A DNA stretch of 64,000 nucleotides from Clostridium chauvoei (GCF_002327185.1 NZ_CP018624.1:2614660-2678659); one strand, 5' to 3'. Positions 45,006 through 55,301 are shown, numbered from the stretch's first letter. The notes: a model not told the origin generated them from the sequence alone. Numbers and translations: made by a program.

Positions 45006-46560
45006 TGCTACCTCCTTTGTTCATTTCAATAATAAATATTTTAGTATCTTCAACTTCATCTATTTGAATATTACCACTATATAATTCAACTCTACTCTTT
45101 ATTAGTGCTAAACCGAATCCTCTTCCATTTCCCTTAGATGATACACCTTGCACAAATAAAGTACTTTTTATATCTTTGTTAATTGGAATTCCATTGTCTT
45201 TCACTTTAATAAATATCTTTTCACTATCTTCTTTTATAGATATTTCTACTTTCATATCTTCTCTTCTACTTGAAAGACAAGCTTCAAAAGCATTCTCTAA
45301 TAAGTTTCCTATTATTGTTATTAAATCATAAGGTTCAATTTGACCATGATTTTCATATAAATTTGACTCATTATCTATTTCAAAACTTATATTTCTCTCA
45401 TTGGCTACTAATTGTCTACTAATTAATAACCCTTTTATATAATTATCTTCTATACTTATAAACTTCCCATCTACCAATTCATGAGATTCTTGTGTATTTA
45501 TAATGTACTTTCTTGCTTCATCATATTCCTCTATTTTTATAAGTCCTAAAATTACATGTAGCTTATTTTTAAATTCATGAACTGTAGCTCTTAAATTTCT
45601 AATAATCTCATCTACTCCAGTTATTTCTTTAGCCACTTTATTTATTTCGTTTCTATCTATAATAGTAATTATTGAACCTAAATATCCCTGTGCCCCAATC
45701 ATAGGATAAATTGATAAAAATATTTTTTCTCCATCTATTATAAATTCCTTAATTTCTATAACCTCTCTTTTTTCTATATACGAAGATATTTTTTCAAAGA
45801 ACTTTTCTTCGTTAAAATCTTTCAATAAATGATAACAAGCATTATTTACTTCTATTATTTTATCCTTATTATCTAATGCTATTATTCCTTCTTTTATATT
45901 ATTTAATATAATTTCTTTTTGGGTATATAATCTAGCAATTTCTTCTGGTTCCATTCCAAATATCTTATTTTTTATTTTTTTAGCAAACCAATTAGCTAAT
46001 ACTATATTAATTATTAGTGAAACTATAAATAATATAGTAAATACTCCAATAATATTTTTCATTAATCCTTCTATTTCTGTTTGATATTTTCCAACCATTA
46101 CGAAGCCAACTTGTTCATTTCCATAAAATATTGGTTCAAAGTATCTTAAGGTTTTTCCCATTGAACCAGTCATACTTGAATAATAACTTATTCCTTTTTC
46201 TAAAACGTCTTTTTTATCTGGATTTTTAAATATATCACCTATTTGACTTTCATCTAAATGAGAATACTTTTCTCCAGTTATATCTGCCACTACAATTATG
46301 TCTATATTTTCATTCTCTTCTATTAATTCTTTAGTAAAACTTTGAATAGTATAATCGTTTTCCCTATTTTTAAGTTTTTCTTTTATAAAAGGTGTTTTAC
46401 TTATAAAAACAGCTGATGTATGTAAATCACTTTTTATATTCTTATTTAAAGTATTTATTTTGTCCTCTACAAATAATGTTTGTAAAATCATTACTTGAAT
46501 CAATGCTATAATTGTCGCTAAGATCATATTCTGTTGTTTGAAACTTAGTTTAAACTTCAT
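44983..46560 (-). CDS. CitA/DcuS-type sensor histidine kinase
   Basis: A 525-residue membrane kinase: helix at 12-30, extracytoplasmic PAS-like sensor (about 35-165, with RYFEPIFYGNEQVGFVMVG, a part of the carboxylate-binding fold), helix at 170-190, a cytoplasmic PAS (about 215-300), the phospho-acceptor helix VHEFKNKLHVILGLIKIEEYDEA, and the ATPase domain with IIGNLLENAFEACL, DNGIPI and GRGFGLALIKSRVELYSG. Family members sense citrate, malate or fumarate outside the cell. The ligand here is open; the neighbouring genes suggest lactate, malate or a similar acid. Confidence 0.92.
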   Translation of the reverse strand: MKFKLSFKQQNMILATIIALIQVMILQTLFVEDKINTLNKNIKSDLHTSAVFISKTPFIKEKLKNRENDYTIQSFTKELIEENENIDIIVVADITGEKYSHLDESQIGDIFKNPDKKDVLEKGISYYSSMTGSMGKTLRYFEPIFYGNEQVGFVMVGKYQTEIEGLMKNIIGVFTILFIVSLIINIVLANWFAKKIKNKIFGMEPEEIARLYTQKEIILNNIKEGIIALDNKDKIIEVNNACYHLLKDFNEEKFFEKISSYIEKREVIEIKEFIIDGEKIFLSIYPMIGAQGYLGSIITIIDRNEINKVAKEITGVDEIIRNLRATVHEFKNKLHVILGLIKIEEYDEARKYIINTQESHELVDGKFISIEDNYIKGLLISRQLVANERNISFEIDNESNLYENHGQIEPYDLITIIGNLLENAFEACLSSRREDMKVEISIKEDSEKIFIKVKDNGIPINKDIKSTLFVQGVSSKGNGRGFGLALIKSRVELYSGNIQIDEVEDTKIFIIEMNKGGSNEKSNDN

Positions 46561-46623
46561 ATTCTCACCTCACAAACTTTACTTTCTTTAATTATAAAAT
46601 ATATCATATTTTATAATTAAAGA

Positions 46624-46656
46624 AAATTCCTAGAATCATAATGAGTTCTAGGAATT
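46624..46656 (-). terminator. Bidirectional-looking terminator after the dehydrogenase gene
   Basis: AAATTCCTAGAA and TTCTAGGAATTT pair, with T-runs on both strands (TTTTTTT plus, TTTTCTTT minus). It lies 7 bp after the dehydrogenase stop and separates that unit from the kinase gene. Confidence 0.75.
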
Positions 46657-46662
46657 TTTTTA

Positions 46663-47661
46663 TTATGCTATTTCGTTTTTTGAATTTCCTGTTTCTATTA
46701 AATCATTTAAATTATCATAAGATATGCTAATCATATTTCTTAAAGCTTCATCTGTATATGAACCCATGTGTGGAGTTACTAAAGCTTTAGGATACATTTC
46801 TATTAATTTTTCAACTAAAGGATTCTTTATAGTTTGTCCTGTTAAATCGTTAAAGAAGATACCAGCTTCGCCTTCTATAACGTCTGTTCCAAAACCGCCT
46901 AATTTTCCTGATTCTAAAGCTTTTATTATAGCCTCTAAATCTTGAACTTCTCCTCTTGCTGTATTTATTAATATAGCCCCATCCTTCATTTTTGCTATAA
47001 ACTCATCATTTATCATATGATAATTTTGACCCTTTATGTAAGGTGTATGAACTGATATCACATCTGATTCCGCTAATACTTCCTCTAAGCTCTTAAATTC
47101 AACAACTTCTTTAGCTGCATCACTTTGGAATATATCATATCCAATAACCTTTGCACCTAGCCCCTTAAATAATTTAGCTGTTGTTACACCGATTTTTCCT
47201 AATGCTAAAACCCCAACTGTGCAGTTTCTTATTTCCTTACTAAACATTTGTGAATCAACTACAAAGTTTTTATCTTTTGTTCTATTAGTTGTGTAAGCTG
47301 TATTTCTTAATAACATCATTGCTAATGTTAATGCTAATTCTGATATTGCATTTGGTGAATATCCTGGAACTCTAGCAACCTTTAATCCTAAATCTTTTGC
47401 CGCTCCTAAATCAACATGATCAAATCCTACAGTTCTTGTTAAAACTGTTTTTAATCCATGTAATTTTAGTAATTCTAGGTTTTGTCTATCAGCTTTACAG
47501 TTACCTCTAACCATTATTGCTTCAGCGCCTATAGCTTCCTTAACATTTTCATGATCTAAGTTTTTAGTAACTAATACTAATTCATATCCATATGTATTTA
47601 ATTGATGAAAATATGATACCTCTGTATCTCTAACACCATAACAAACTAATTTAACTGACAT
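46663..47661 (-). CDS. D-lactate dehydrogenase-like 2-hydroxyacid dehydrogenase
   Basis: A 332-residue NAD-linked enzyme, the length of D-lactate dehydrogenases of the LdhA/VanH group. It has the NAD loop GVLALGKIGVTTAKLFKGLGAKVIGYD (about 146-172), catalytic Arg in ILINTARGEVQD, Glu in DVIEGEAGIFF and His in ALVTPHMGSYTDEAL. It reduces pyruvate (or a longer 2-oxo acid) to the D-hydroxyacid. GGAGGTCC precedes the ATG. It lies 12 bp after a permease gene and beside a carboxylate-sensing two-component system, so coupling of D-lactate formation to export is the obvious reading. Confidence 0.88.
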   Translation of the reverse strand: MSVKLVCYGVRDTEVSYFHQLNTYGYELVLVTKNLDHENVKEAIGAEAIMVRGNCKADRQNLELLKLHGLKTVLTRTVGFDHVDLGAAKDLGLKVARVPGYSPNAISELALTLAMMLLRNTAYTTNRTKDKNFVVDSQMFSKEIRNCTVGVLALGKIGVTTAKLFKGLGAKVIGYDIFQSDAAKEVVEFKSLEEVLAESDVISVHTPYIKGQNYHMINDEFIAKMKDGAILINTARGEVQDLEAIIKALESGKLGGFGTDVIEGEAGIFFNDLTGQTIKNPLVEKLIEMYPKALVTPHMGSYTDEALRNMISISYDNLNDLIETGNSKNEIA

Positions 47662-47673
47662 ATCAAGGACCTC

Positions 47674-48744
47674 CTATTTAGCAAATAATCCAATATTTTT
47701 AACTATTTCTAACACAACTATCCACAGTGGCATACATATAACAGCAAATAATGTGGATAATAGTGAACAGTTTGAGGATAATATTGCTTCTTTATCAAAG
47801 CTTATAGCATAAGCTGCTGCAACAGTAGCTGTTGGTGTTGCTAACATTATTACAGTAGTAGCTGCACCTACGAATGAAACTGGTAATATTCCAGTCTTGT
47901 TTAATACAACTAATAAAGCTAAGTTTATAGCTGGTACTAACATTATTTTTATAACGCTGTATATCCAAGTTTCTTTTTGTGCTACAGCTTTTTTAACTGG
48001 TACTTCAGCTAAAGTAGCCCCTATTGATAACCAAGCTAAAGGTGAACATAATTTATCTAAATAAGTTAATGGCTTATATAACCAAGGTAAAGTTTGATCT
48101 ATTCTTAAGAATGCATAATTTACTATACCATCCTTTGTAGCAACCCCTACTTGTGGTAATGATTTTTGGAATATCCAAATAAATAATCCTAAGAATGTTG
48201 CTATTATAACTGGATTTAAGAACATTTCTTTTAAGTTCTTTTTCATTGTTTCTTTTTCTATTTTTATACCTGACATCTTTATGTATCCATATGAATATAA
48301 GAATACTCTATATGCTATATTGAATATTGATGAATACATAGCTCCAGTAGCACCATAAACTGCTTTAACTATTGGAACTCCAAAGAAAGTTGTTGATCCG
48401 AATATTGTAAGGACTCTTAATACGTCTTGCTTGTCCCCTTTTACTCTTGAATAGATTAACTTAGTTAATACTATAAGTAAAATATAAACTGCAAAACCCC
48501 ATACTATTATATTTAGACCTTCATGTAATTCTTTTTCATTTATATCTTTCATAAATGATGTAAATGCTAAAGCTGGAATTGCAACTGTTAAAACTACTTT
48601 TGTAAGTATTTTAGATGCTGCATTGTTCATTATGTTTCTCTTTCTTAAGTAGAAACCTAATAATATTATTGAAATTGATGAGAAAATAGCTCCCATGATA
48701 GCATTATCTGTTAATGTCTTTTTGATTATTTCCATAAAATTCAT
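47674..48744 (-). CDS. AEC-family (auxin efflux carrier-like) permease
   Basis: A 356-residue membrane protein with about ten helices in two halves, with AEC features: GFYLRKRNIMNNAASKILTKVVLTVAIPALAFTSF at the start, GSTTFFGVPIVKAVYG in the middle and AATTVIMLATPTATVAAAYAISF in the second half. Bacterial AEC proteins include malate and malonate carriers (MleP, MdcF). The hydroxyacid dehydrogenase gene downstream and the CitAB-like system make lactate or malate likely substrates, by inference. TTAGGAGGAAAA precedes the ATG. Confidence 0.88.
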   Translation of the reverse strand: MNFMEIIKKTLTDNAIMGAIFSSISIILLGFYLRKRNIMNNAASKILTKVVLTVAIPALAFTSFMKDINEKELHEGLNIIVWGFAVYILLIVLTKLIYSRVKGDKQDVLRVLTIFGSTTFFGVPIVKAVYGATGAMYSSIFNIAYRVFLYSYGYIKMSGIKIEKETMKKNLKEMFLNPVIIATFLGLFIWIFQKSLPQVGVATKDGIVNYAFLRIDQTLPWLYKPLTYLDKLCSPLAWLSIGATLAEVPVKKAVAQKETWIYSVIKIMLVPAINLALLVVLNKTGILPVSFVGAATTVIMLATPTATVAAAYAISFDKEAILSSNCSLLSTLFAVICMPLWIVVLEIVKNIGLFAK

Positions 48745-48909
48745 TTTCTTTTCCTCCTAATTTTTTTATTTAAGCTATTAATTAAAATAAGTTCGACTTT
48801 TTTCAACATTACTTTACAACATTGTTAAAAAAACCACAATCTTGTTGAAGTTTATAAACAATTATTTAACTTATTTAAGTGATATTAAATAAAAAAAATT
48901 AGGCCCCTT

Positions 48910-49665
48910 TTAATTTGTCGATATTATGGATATAACCCAGCTATCTTTAAAATAATTATCTTGCTGTATATACTTATTTATTTCACAATCATCTCTTGAG
49001 TAATCTCTTATAACATCAAAAACTTGATACTCATCTTCTATTGTTATATTATTTCCACTCATTATTGAAAAGGAGATTTTCTTATAATATTGTAAATTAG
49101 TATATTCTGTTAAAATATTCACTATACCTAATCCAACTCCCCCTTCTTTTTTCGTTTTTGTTACATAGTAATCTATTATCCCTTGAGAATTTATATTGGA
49201 ATGACTATTAACTATAGTTTTAAATAATGAATAATTCAAAAGCTTAAAATCCCTAGAAGAACTTTTTATATTAATTACTGAACAAAATTTACTTAATTCT
49301 TCTATGAACCCTTCATCACTATTATTTACCATAGAAATTAACTTTTTACTATTATTCTGTATTTCTTTTACTCCATGCAAAAGTACTTCTTTTTCTTTTT
49401 TTGTCTTTGTATTTGATAAAACTATAATTAAATCATATCCTTTTATATATTCACTACAAAACTTTAATTTTTCTAAATTAGTATCAAAAAGATTTAATAT
49501 CTCTATGTTAAGGTTATCTATATATATTTCTTTTCTCTTTATATAACTAACTAAATCATTTGATTTTAATACTATTGGAGACAATTCTCTAACTACACTA
49601 ATATCTAATAAATCATTTTCTATATCTCCTAATAAAATAACTATAATTCTATTACCTGCATTCAT
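48910..49665 (-). CDS. Degenerate FtsZ/tubulin-like protein without the GTP-binding signature (tentative)
   Basis: A 251-residue soluble protein. The last 80 residues follow the FtsZ C-terminal domain by eye: EGGVGLGIVNIL at the place of the FtsZ (m)GiG turn, KKISFSIMSGNNITIEDEY like its gv-LiNItGg-dltL-Ev strand, then a helix, CEINKYIQQDNYFKDSWVISIIST like nIIfGa-iDe...vTvIATG. The middle part YDLIIVLSNTKTKKEKEVL sits where FtsZ has D-vF-t-GMGGGTGTG, but the glycine loop is absent, as is the N-terminal GvGGgG. If the relation holds, it cannot bind GTP as FtsZ does. It follows uvrB by 86 bp, starts with TTAGGAG in front, and has a hairpin before it. Confidence 0.45.
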   Translation of the reverse strand: MNAGNRIIVILLGDIENDLLDISVVRELSPIVLKSNDLVSYIKRKEIYIDNLNIEILNLFDTNLEKLKFCSEYIKGYDLIIVLSNTKTKKEKEVLLHGVKEIQNNSKKLISMVNNSDEGFIEELSKFCSVINIKSSSRDFKLLNYSLFKTIVNSHSNINSQGIIDYYVTKTKKEGGVGLGIVNILTEYTNLQYYKKISFSIMSGNNITIEDEYQVFDVIRDYSRDDCEINKYIQQDNYFKDSWVISIISTN

Positions 49666-49695
49666 ATAGTAACTCCTAAAACACTTCTTTATTTA

Positions 49696-49733
49696 TGTAA
49701 AGTTGAATCCTGATAATAAAATTCAACTTTACA
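49696..49733 (-). terminator. Hairpin after uvrB
   Basis: TGTAAAGTTGAAT pairs exactly with ATTCAACTTTACA around a 12-nt loop, 18 bp beyond the uvrB stop. The T-run on the minus strand is poor, so read-through into the FtsZ-like gene is possible. Confidence 0.55.
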
Positions 49734-49751
49734 CAAATATCATATGTTAAA

Positions 49752-51719
49752 TTATTTCTTTAACTTTTCAATTATATCTCTAAGTTCTGCCGCTCTTTCA
49801 AATTGTAGGTTTTTAGCAGCTTCCATCATTTCTTCTGTATATTTCTTAATTAATTTCTTCTTGTCCTTAGCGCTTACTTCCTCTATATTTTCTACCTTAT
49901 AATCTTCTTTGGCTTCTGCTGCTGTTGTAGCCTCTATTACATCTCTTACATCCTTTATGATAGTTTTTGGTATAATTCCATGTTCCTCGTTATATTCCAT
50001 TTGAACTTTTCTTCTTCTATTAGTTTCTTTAATAGCTTTATCCATAGATTTTGTTATTCTATCTGCATACATAATAACTTTACTTTCAGAATTTCTTGCA
50101 GCTCTTCCTATAGTTTGTATTAGTGAAGTTTCCGAACGTAAAAAACCTTCTTTATCTGCATCTAAAATTGCAACTAACGCTACTTCTGGAATATCTAGTC
50201 CTTCTCTTAAAAGATTTATACCAACTAACACATCAAATTCTCCAAGTCTTAAATCCCTTATAATTTTCATTCTTTCTATAGTGTCTATATCTGAATGCAT
50301 ATAAGTTGTCTTAATCCCTAGTTCTGTTAAGTATTTAGTTAAGTCTTCTGCCATTCTCTTAGTAAGAGTTGTTATTAAGGTTCTAAATCCTCTTTCAGTA
50401 TTTTTTATTATCTCTGAATATAAGTCATCTATTTGACCTTCCACAGGTCTTATTTCTATAACTGGATCTAAAAGACCTGTTGGTCTTATTATTTGTTCTG
50501 CAATATTACTTGAATTATCTATTTCATATTGTGAAGGTGTAGCACTTACAAATACTATTTGGTTTATTTTATCTTCAAATTCTTCAAATTTTAATGGTCT
50601 ATTATCATATGCACAAGGTAATCTAAACCCAAAATCAACTAATGTATTTTTTCTTGATTTATCTCCAGCATACATAGCCCTACATTGTGGTAATGTAACA
50701 TGGCTTTCATCTATAAACATTAGGAAATCATCAGGGAAATAATCTAAAAGAGTTTGTGGTGGCGTTCCTGGTGCTCTTCCATCAAGTATTCTTGAGTAGT
50801 TTTCTATTCCACTACAATATCCCATTTCTCTTATCATTTCTATATCATAATTAGTTCTTTGTCTTAATCTTTGTGCTTCTAATAGTTTTTCTTGTCCATT
50901 AAGCTCCTTAAGTCTTTCTTCTAGTTCATCCTCAATTACTTTAATAGCTTTTTCTAAAACTTCCTGTGAAGTTGCAAAGTGAGATGCTGGGGATATTGAT
51001 ACATGATTTCTCTCTCCTAATATCTTTCCTGTTAAAACATCAAATTCTCTAATCCTTTCTATCTCATCTCCAAAGAATTCAATTCTAATTCCTTTATTAG
51101 AAGATGAGGCTGGAATAATATCTAAAGAATCTCCTCTTACCCTAAAAGTTCCTCTTGCAAAATCTATATCATTTCTTTCATATTGAATTTCTATAAGCTT
51201 TTTTATTATTTCATCTCGTTCCTTTTCCATACCCTTTCTTAAAGATATAGTTAACTTTTTATATTCATCAGGATTACCTAACCCATAAATACATGAAACT
51301 GAAGCTACTATAATTACATCTCTTCTTTCTAATAAAGCAGATGTGGCTGAATGTCTAAGCTTATCTATTTCATCATTAATAGAGGCATCTTTTTCTATAA
51401 AAGTATCTGTTTGTGGAACATAAGCTTCTGGTTGATAATAATCATAATATGATACAAAATACTCAACTATATTATTCGGGAAAAATTCTTTAAATTCTGA
51501 ACATAATTGTGCTGCTAAAGTTTTATTATGAGCTAATATTAAAGTTGGTCTTTGAAGCTTTTCTATTATATTAGCCATAGTATAAGTTTTACCTGAGCCT
51601 GTTACACCAAGTAAAGTCTGTCCTCTATCTCCCTTTTTAATAGATTCAACTAAACTCTCAATGGCTTGTGGTTGATCTCCTGTGGGCTTAAATTTTGATT
51701 CTATCTTAAATTCTGGCAT
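49752..51719 (-). CDS. uvrB: Excinuclease ABC subunit B
   Basis: A 655-residue helicase-like repair protein. Motif I is [17 protein letters not shown] at about 37-53, the beta-hairpin that probes DNA is [21 protein letters not shown] (about 93-113), DEAD-like box MFIDESH at about 338, motif [11 protein letters not shown] at about 540, and a C-terminal UVR motif ([25 protein letters not shown]) that meets UvrC. Full length. It lies downstream of ftsE-ftsX-ctpB-minJ, the same order as in Bacillus subtilis. Confidence 0.98.
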   Translation of the reverse strand: MPEFKIESKFKPTGDQPQAIESLVESIKKGDRGQTLLGVTGSGKTYTMANIIEKLQRPTLILAHNKTLAAQLCSEFKEFFPNNIVEYFVSYYDYYQPEAYVPQTDTFIEKDASINDEIDKLRHSATSALLERRDVIIVASVSCIYGLGNPDEYKKLTISLRKGMEKERDEIIKKLIEIQYERNDIDFARGTFRVRGDSLDIIPASSSNKGIRIEFFGDEIERIREFDVLTGKILGERNHVSISPASHFATSQEVLEKAIKVIEDELEERLKELNGQEKLLEAQRLRQRTNYDIEMIREMGYCSGIENYSRILDGRAPGTPPQTLLDYFPDDFLMFIDESHVTLPQCRAMYAGDKSRKNTLVDFGFRLPCAYDNRPLKFEEFEDKINQIVFVSATPSQYEIDNSSNIAEQIIRPTGLLDPVIEIRPVEGQIDDLYSEIIKNTERGFRTLITTLTKRMAEDLTKYLTELGIKTTYMHSDIDTIERMKIIRDLRLGEFDVLVGINLLREGLDIPEVALVAILDADKEGFLRSETSLIQTIGRAARNSESKVIMYADRITKSMDKAIKETNRRRKVQMEYNEEHGIIPKTIIKDVRDVIEATTAAEAKEDYKVENIEEVSAKDKKKLIKKYTEEMMEAAKNLQFERAAELRDIIEKLKK

Positions 51720-51810
51720 CTTATCATCTCCATTATTTAACTTTTACTTACATATATTTTATATTTTATTTTTGCCTTCTTCAACCTAATTTAATCTTAA
51801 TGAAATATAT

Positions 51811-51843
51811 TAAAAAAGAGAAAACATTACTGCTTTCTCTTTA
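51811..51843 (-). terminator. Terminator overlapping the end of the minJ-like gene
   Basis: AAAGAGAAA and TTTTCTCTTT arms with TTTTTT after on the minus strand; the 5' arm includes the last codons of the PDZ protein. It separates the ftsE-to-minJ unit from uvrB. Confidence 0.7.
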
Positions 51844-53095
51844 AGTCTTCTAATATTTTTTTAAAGTCATCATTATTTATATCTATTGCATCTTCTCTTT
51901 TAACCATCTTAGGAACTAAAAGTATTCCTATACGTTTATTTATTGGTTTTACGACATGTTCTGATATTTCCCCGGAAATACTTTTCACCGTTAAAGTAAT
52001 ATCATAAATATTATCTCTTACCGCTTTAAATATTTCTACTTCTGAAAGAACTGGTTTATCATTTATTTTAATTATCTTATCTCCTCTTCTTATACCGGCC
52101 TTATATGCTGCTGACGTAGGAGAAACTTCTAATATTGCTATCCCTTCATCATCACTTGTATAAAGATAAGATCCCTTTTCTTCAATTTTATTTAATATTT
52201 TAAGCATTAATTCATGACCTAGTGGTGCATAAATCACAACCAAAACTTGACCTATTATCCCAAAGTTTGCAAGCTGTGCTATTAATGCTAATGATATACC
52301 ATAAATTAATATACCAACACCTGAATATAATGGTTTTTTCTTTTTATCTTTAGTAAAAGATACTGATCTATATCCTATTACACCATATAAAGGCATTGCT
52401 GATATTACTGATGTTAATAGTAAGTTTAGTGTTTCTGCTCTATTAATTATAGGCCACCAAGTGGGTGTTTCAACACTTCCTGTAAAAGAACTTACTGATG
52501 AACTACTAAAAATTATAAAAATAGCTACTGGCAAAGCCCAATATCTATTGAATGAAAATCCACCAACTATTTTATCATTTCTATTAGAGAAGACAGGTAA
52601 CGCCCCTCTTCCTCCATCAAACATTACAAGAAATGCTTCAACTATATGTAATACTCCTACAAATGTCATTAATGACACTATGTTTATATTTATGTATGAT
52701 TGTATATTCATTTTATTTGATACTATTCCAAATATTATACTAAGTAATCCTAATATTGCTCCCGAATAAGAAAAGCATACAAATCTCTTTTTAACAAAAA
52801 GTAGTAATAATGAAAACATAAATATTAATTCTATTCCTGAATTATGATTAAATACAATTCCAAGACTACTTAATATAACACTTCCTATTGCTCCTGCAAT
52901 AATTCCTAATACTAATTGTGAAAGTGTAAGTTCTAAGGGAGAGTTTAAACTCTCCCCTATAGTCATTTTTTGCATTATTGCTATTCTCTTATTCTTTGTA
53001 TAGAAAACTAATCCTAATACTATCAATATAATTAAATGTGATGGCTCAACTATCGCATATGATACGGTTCTTAGTGTATATAATAGTAATTCCAT
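51827..53095 (-). CDS. minJ: PDZ-domain membrane protein, MinJ-like
   Basis: A 422-residue protein with about eight hydrophobic segments between residues 15 and 295 and a C-terminal PDZ domain at about 310-400 (GIAILEVSPTSAAYKAGIRRGDKIIKINDKPV). In Bacillus MinJ bridges DivIVA and MinCD at the division site. The evidence for MinJ is the architecture plus place: ftsE, ftsX, ctpB and minJ, then uvrB, as in Bacillus. Sequence identity was not measured, so the symbol rests on synteny. It begins 11 bp after ctpB ends. Confidence 0.75.
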   Translation of the reverse strand: MELLLYTLRTVSYAIVEPSHLIILIVLGLVFYTKNKRIAIMQKMTIGESLNSPLELTLSQLVLGIIAGAIGSVILSSLGIVFNHNSGIELIFMFSLLLLFVKKRFVCFSYSGAILGLLSIIFGIVSNKMNIQSYININIVSLMTFVGVLHIVEAFLVMFDGGRGALPVFSNRNDKIVGGFSFNRYWALPVAIFIIFSSSSVSSFTGSVETPTWWPIINRAETLNLLLTSVISAMPLYGVIGYRSVSFTKDKKKKPLYSGVGILIYGISLALIAQLANFGIIGQVLVVIYAPLGHELMLKILNKIEEKGSYLYTSDDEGIAILEVSPTSAAYKAGIRRGDKIIKINDKPVLSEVEIFKAVRDNIYDITLTVKSISGEISEHVVKPINKRIGILLVPKMVKREDAIDINNDDFKKILEDLKRKQ

Positions 53096-53106
53096 TTTGA
53101 GCCCTC

Positions 53107-54366
53107 CTATTTCATTTTTTCTTTTATTACCTCTAAAGCCTTCTTAAATTGTGGATCATTATTTCTATTATAAGGTTGTTTTAATAAATCTTCAGGTATT
53201 TCAACTTCTTCATCAGGTTTGATACCAATCTTGTGTATATTCTCTCCATTAGGAGTATAATACTTAGATGTTGTAACCTTCAATCCACCTTTTCCACCTT
53301 TTAACTCAATAAGTTGTTGTACTACACCTTTTCCAAAACTATTTTGACCAACTGTAGTAGCAACTCCATAATCTCTTAAAGCACCTGTAACAACTTCTGA
53401 TGCTGAAGCACTTCCTCCATCTATCAAAACTACTAATGGCATGCCGTCAGCTTCTCCTCCTATAGATTTTGATTCAATTTTATTATCATATTTATCTATA
53501 GTATAAGTTATTGTTTTTCCCTTTGGTATGAATTGTGATGCAACTTTAACTGATTCACCTAAGAATCCACCTGGATTTCCTCTTAAATCTAATATTACTC
53601 CCTTCATACCTTTATCTTTTAATTCAACAAGTTTATTCTTAAATTCTTCTGCAACATTTTCGTCAAAAGAAGATATTTGAATATATCCTATTGAATCATC
53701 AAGCATTTCACCCTTAACTGCAATCATTTTAACTACATCTCTTACAATAGTTACTTCAAATGGTTCACCATTACTTCTAGATAAAGTTAATTTTACAGGG
53801 TTTCCTTGCTCACCTTTAATCATTGAAATTGTTTTTTCTACACTAGCTTCTTGAACATCTTTATCATCTACTTTTAATATTACATCCCCAGTTTTCAAAC
53901 CAGCTTTTTCTGCTGGTGAACCTTCTAATGGTGCAACAATGGTTACATTTCCATCTTTAATTCCTAACTGAGCACCTATACCAACAAAATGTCCTTCACT
54001 TTGTTCCATAAATGATTTATATTCTTGTGAGTTCATAAAGACTGTATAAGGGTCTTTTAGAGATGATGTCATTCCTTTAATTGCTGCCTCTAAAAGTTTT
54101 TCATCATCTATTTCTCCGTCGTATTTTGATAAAAGAGCATCCCTAACTTGGAAAAGCAGATTATACTTACCAATATCCTGAATATCCTTTAAATCCTGTG
54201 CTACTTCACTATTTATTCCTCTTAAAGTAATTCCATTAAAAGCAAATCTGTTTCCTAAGTAAAAAAATCCAAGGTTTGAAGCAATAAATATAACTATTAA
54301 AGTTACTGTAATAATTATCTTTTTGCTTTTTCTTCTTTTTCCCTCTCCTTTATTAAAATCCTCCAT
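53107..54366 (-). CDS. ctpB: S41-family C-terminal processing peptidase (CtpB-like)
   Basis: A 419-residue secreted or membrane-anchored protease: helix at 17-36, N-terminal domain, PDZ (about 110-190; GIGAQLGIKDGNVTIVAPLEGSPAEKAGLKTGDVILKVDDKDV) and the S41 catalytic domain with VILDLRGNPGGFLGESV, the Ser nucleophile in IDGGSASASEVVTGAL and Lys in GQNSFGKGVVQQ. In Bacillus CtpB processes SpoIVFA during sporulation, but members also trim wall enzymes. Ends 11 bp ahead of the MinJ-like gene and follows ftsX by 44 bp. Confidence 0.95.
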   Translation of the reverse strand: MEDFNKGEGKRRKSKKIIITVTLIVIFIASNLGFFYLGNRFAFNGITLRGINSEVAQDLKDIQDIGKYNLLFQVRDALLSKYDGEIDDEKLLEAAIKGMTSSLKDPYTVFMNSQEYKSFMEQSEGHFVGIGAQLGIKDGNVTIVAPLEGSPAEKAGLKTGDVILKVDDKDVQEASVEKTISMIKGEQGNPVKLTLSRSNGEPFEVTIVRDVVKMIAVKGEMLDDSIGYIQISSFDENVAEEFKNKLVELKDKGMKGVILDLRGNPGGFLGESVKVASQFIPKGKTITYTIDKYDNKIESKSIGGEADGMPLVVLIDGGSASASEVVTGALRDYGVATTVGQNSFGKGVVQQLIELKGGKGGLKVTTSKYYTPNGENIHKIGIKPDEEVEIPEDLLKQPYNRNNDPQFKKALEVIKEKMK

Positions 54367-54410
54367 TACTGATTACTTCCTTTCTAAACTCCTTTTATAC
54401 CCTCATTAGT

Positions 54411-55301
54411 TTATACGTCTAAGAATTTTCTTAATGCAACGAAACTACCAACTGCTCCTACTATTATACCACCACCTAAGAATAACCATATAAGTGTTGT
54501 AAATACAAATGTTGGTGGTACTAAAGTTACTAAGAACATATTAGATACTATATAACCATATGTGAACTTATATAAGAAGAATAATACTACACTTGAAAGT
54601 AAAGAACCTATCGCACCTATTATTATCCCTTCGATTATAAATGGCCATCTAATAAACCAATCTGTAGCTCCTACAAATTTCATTATTCCAACTTCTCTTC
54701 TTCTTGAGTAAACTGCAATCTTTATAGTATTTGTTATTAAGAAAATTGATACTCCTGCAAATACAACAAATAATCCTATACCTATTACTTGAACGCCCTT
54801 AACAATAGAGCCTATTTTATTTATTAATTGTTGTTGGTTACCTATGTCTTCTACACCAGTCATATCTTTAATTACTTTTCCTACTGGTTCAGCATAACTT
54901 GGATCTTCTAATTTAACTATAAAAGAACTAGGTAACGGATTATTCTTTAAATCATAACCTTGTAATAATCCTTCATTATGCTCTAAACTTTCCTTAAAAT
55001 TCAAAAATGCTTCATCTTTTGATTCGTAAATTACGTCTTTTATTCCTTGTTGTTCATTTAGCTTAACTTCTATTTCTCTTTGGTCTACTAATTTAATATC
55101 ATCTTTTAAATATACCTTTATCTCAACTTTTGAGGCTACATCTTCAATTTGTTTATTGAAGTTTAATGCCAATAATGTAAATGATCCAAATACGAAAAAT
55201 GTTATTAGCACTGTAATCATAGCTGCTACACTTATTCCTCTATTTCTTTTAAGACTTTTAAGTGCATCTATTATGAAATATTTTGTAGTATTAATTTTCA
55301 T
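54411..55301 (-). CDS. ftsX: Cell division protein FtsX
   Basis: A 296-residue membrane protein with one helix near the start (SVAAMITVLITFFVFGSFTLLAL), an extracellular domain of about 130 residues, and three C-terminal helices, the FtsX layout. With FtsE it forms an ABC-type complex that activates wall hydrolases from the inside. ATG at 55301 is preferred: AGAGGGGG lies 10 nt before it, and it overlaps ftsE by 11 bp; the longer frame to 55325 adds MKRGGCTR with no good site. Confidence 0.95.
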   Translation of the reverse strand: MKINTTKYFIIDALKSLKRNRGISVAAMITVLITFFVFGSFTLLALNFNKQIEDVASKVEIKVYLKDDIKLVDQREIEVKLNEQQGIKDVIYESKDEAFLNFKESLEHNEGLLQGYDLKNNPLPSSFIVKLEDPSYAEPVGKVIKDMTGVEDIGNQQQLINKIGSIVKGVQVIGIGLFVVFAGVSIFLITNTIKIAVYSRRREVGIMKFVGATDWFIRWPFIIEGIIIGAIGSLLSSVVLFFLYKFTYGYIVSNMFLVTLVPPTFVFTTLIWLFLGGGIIVGAVGSFVALRKFLDV

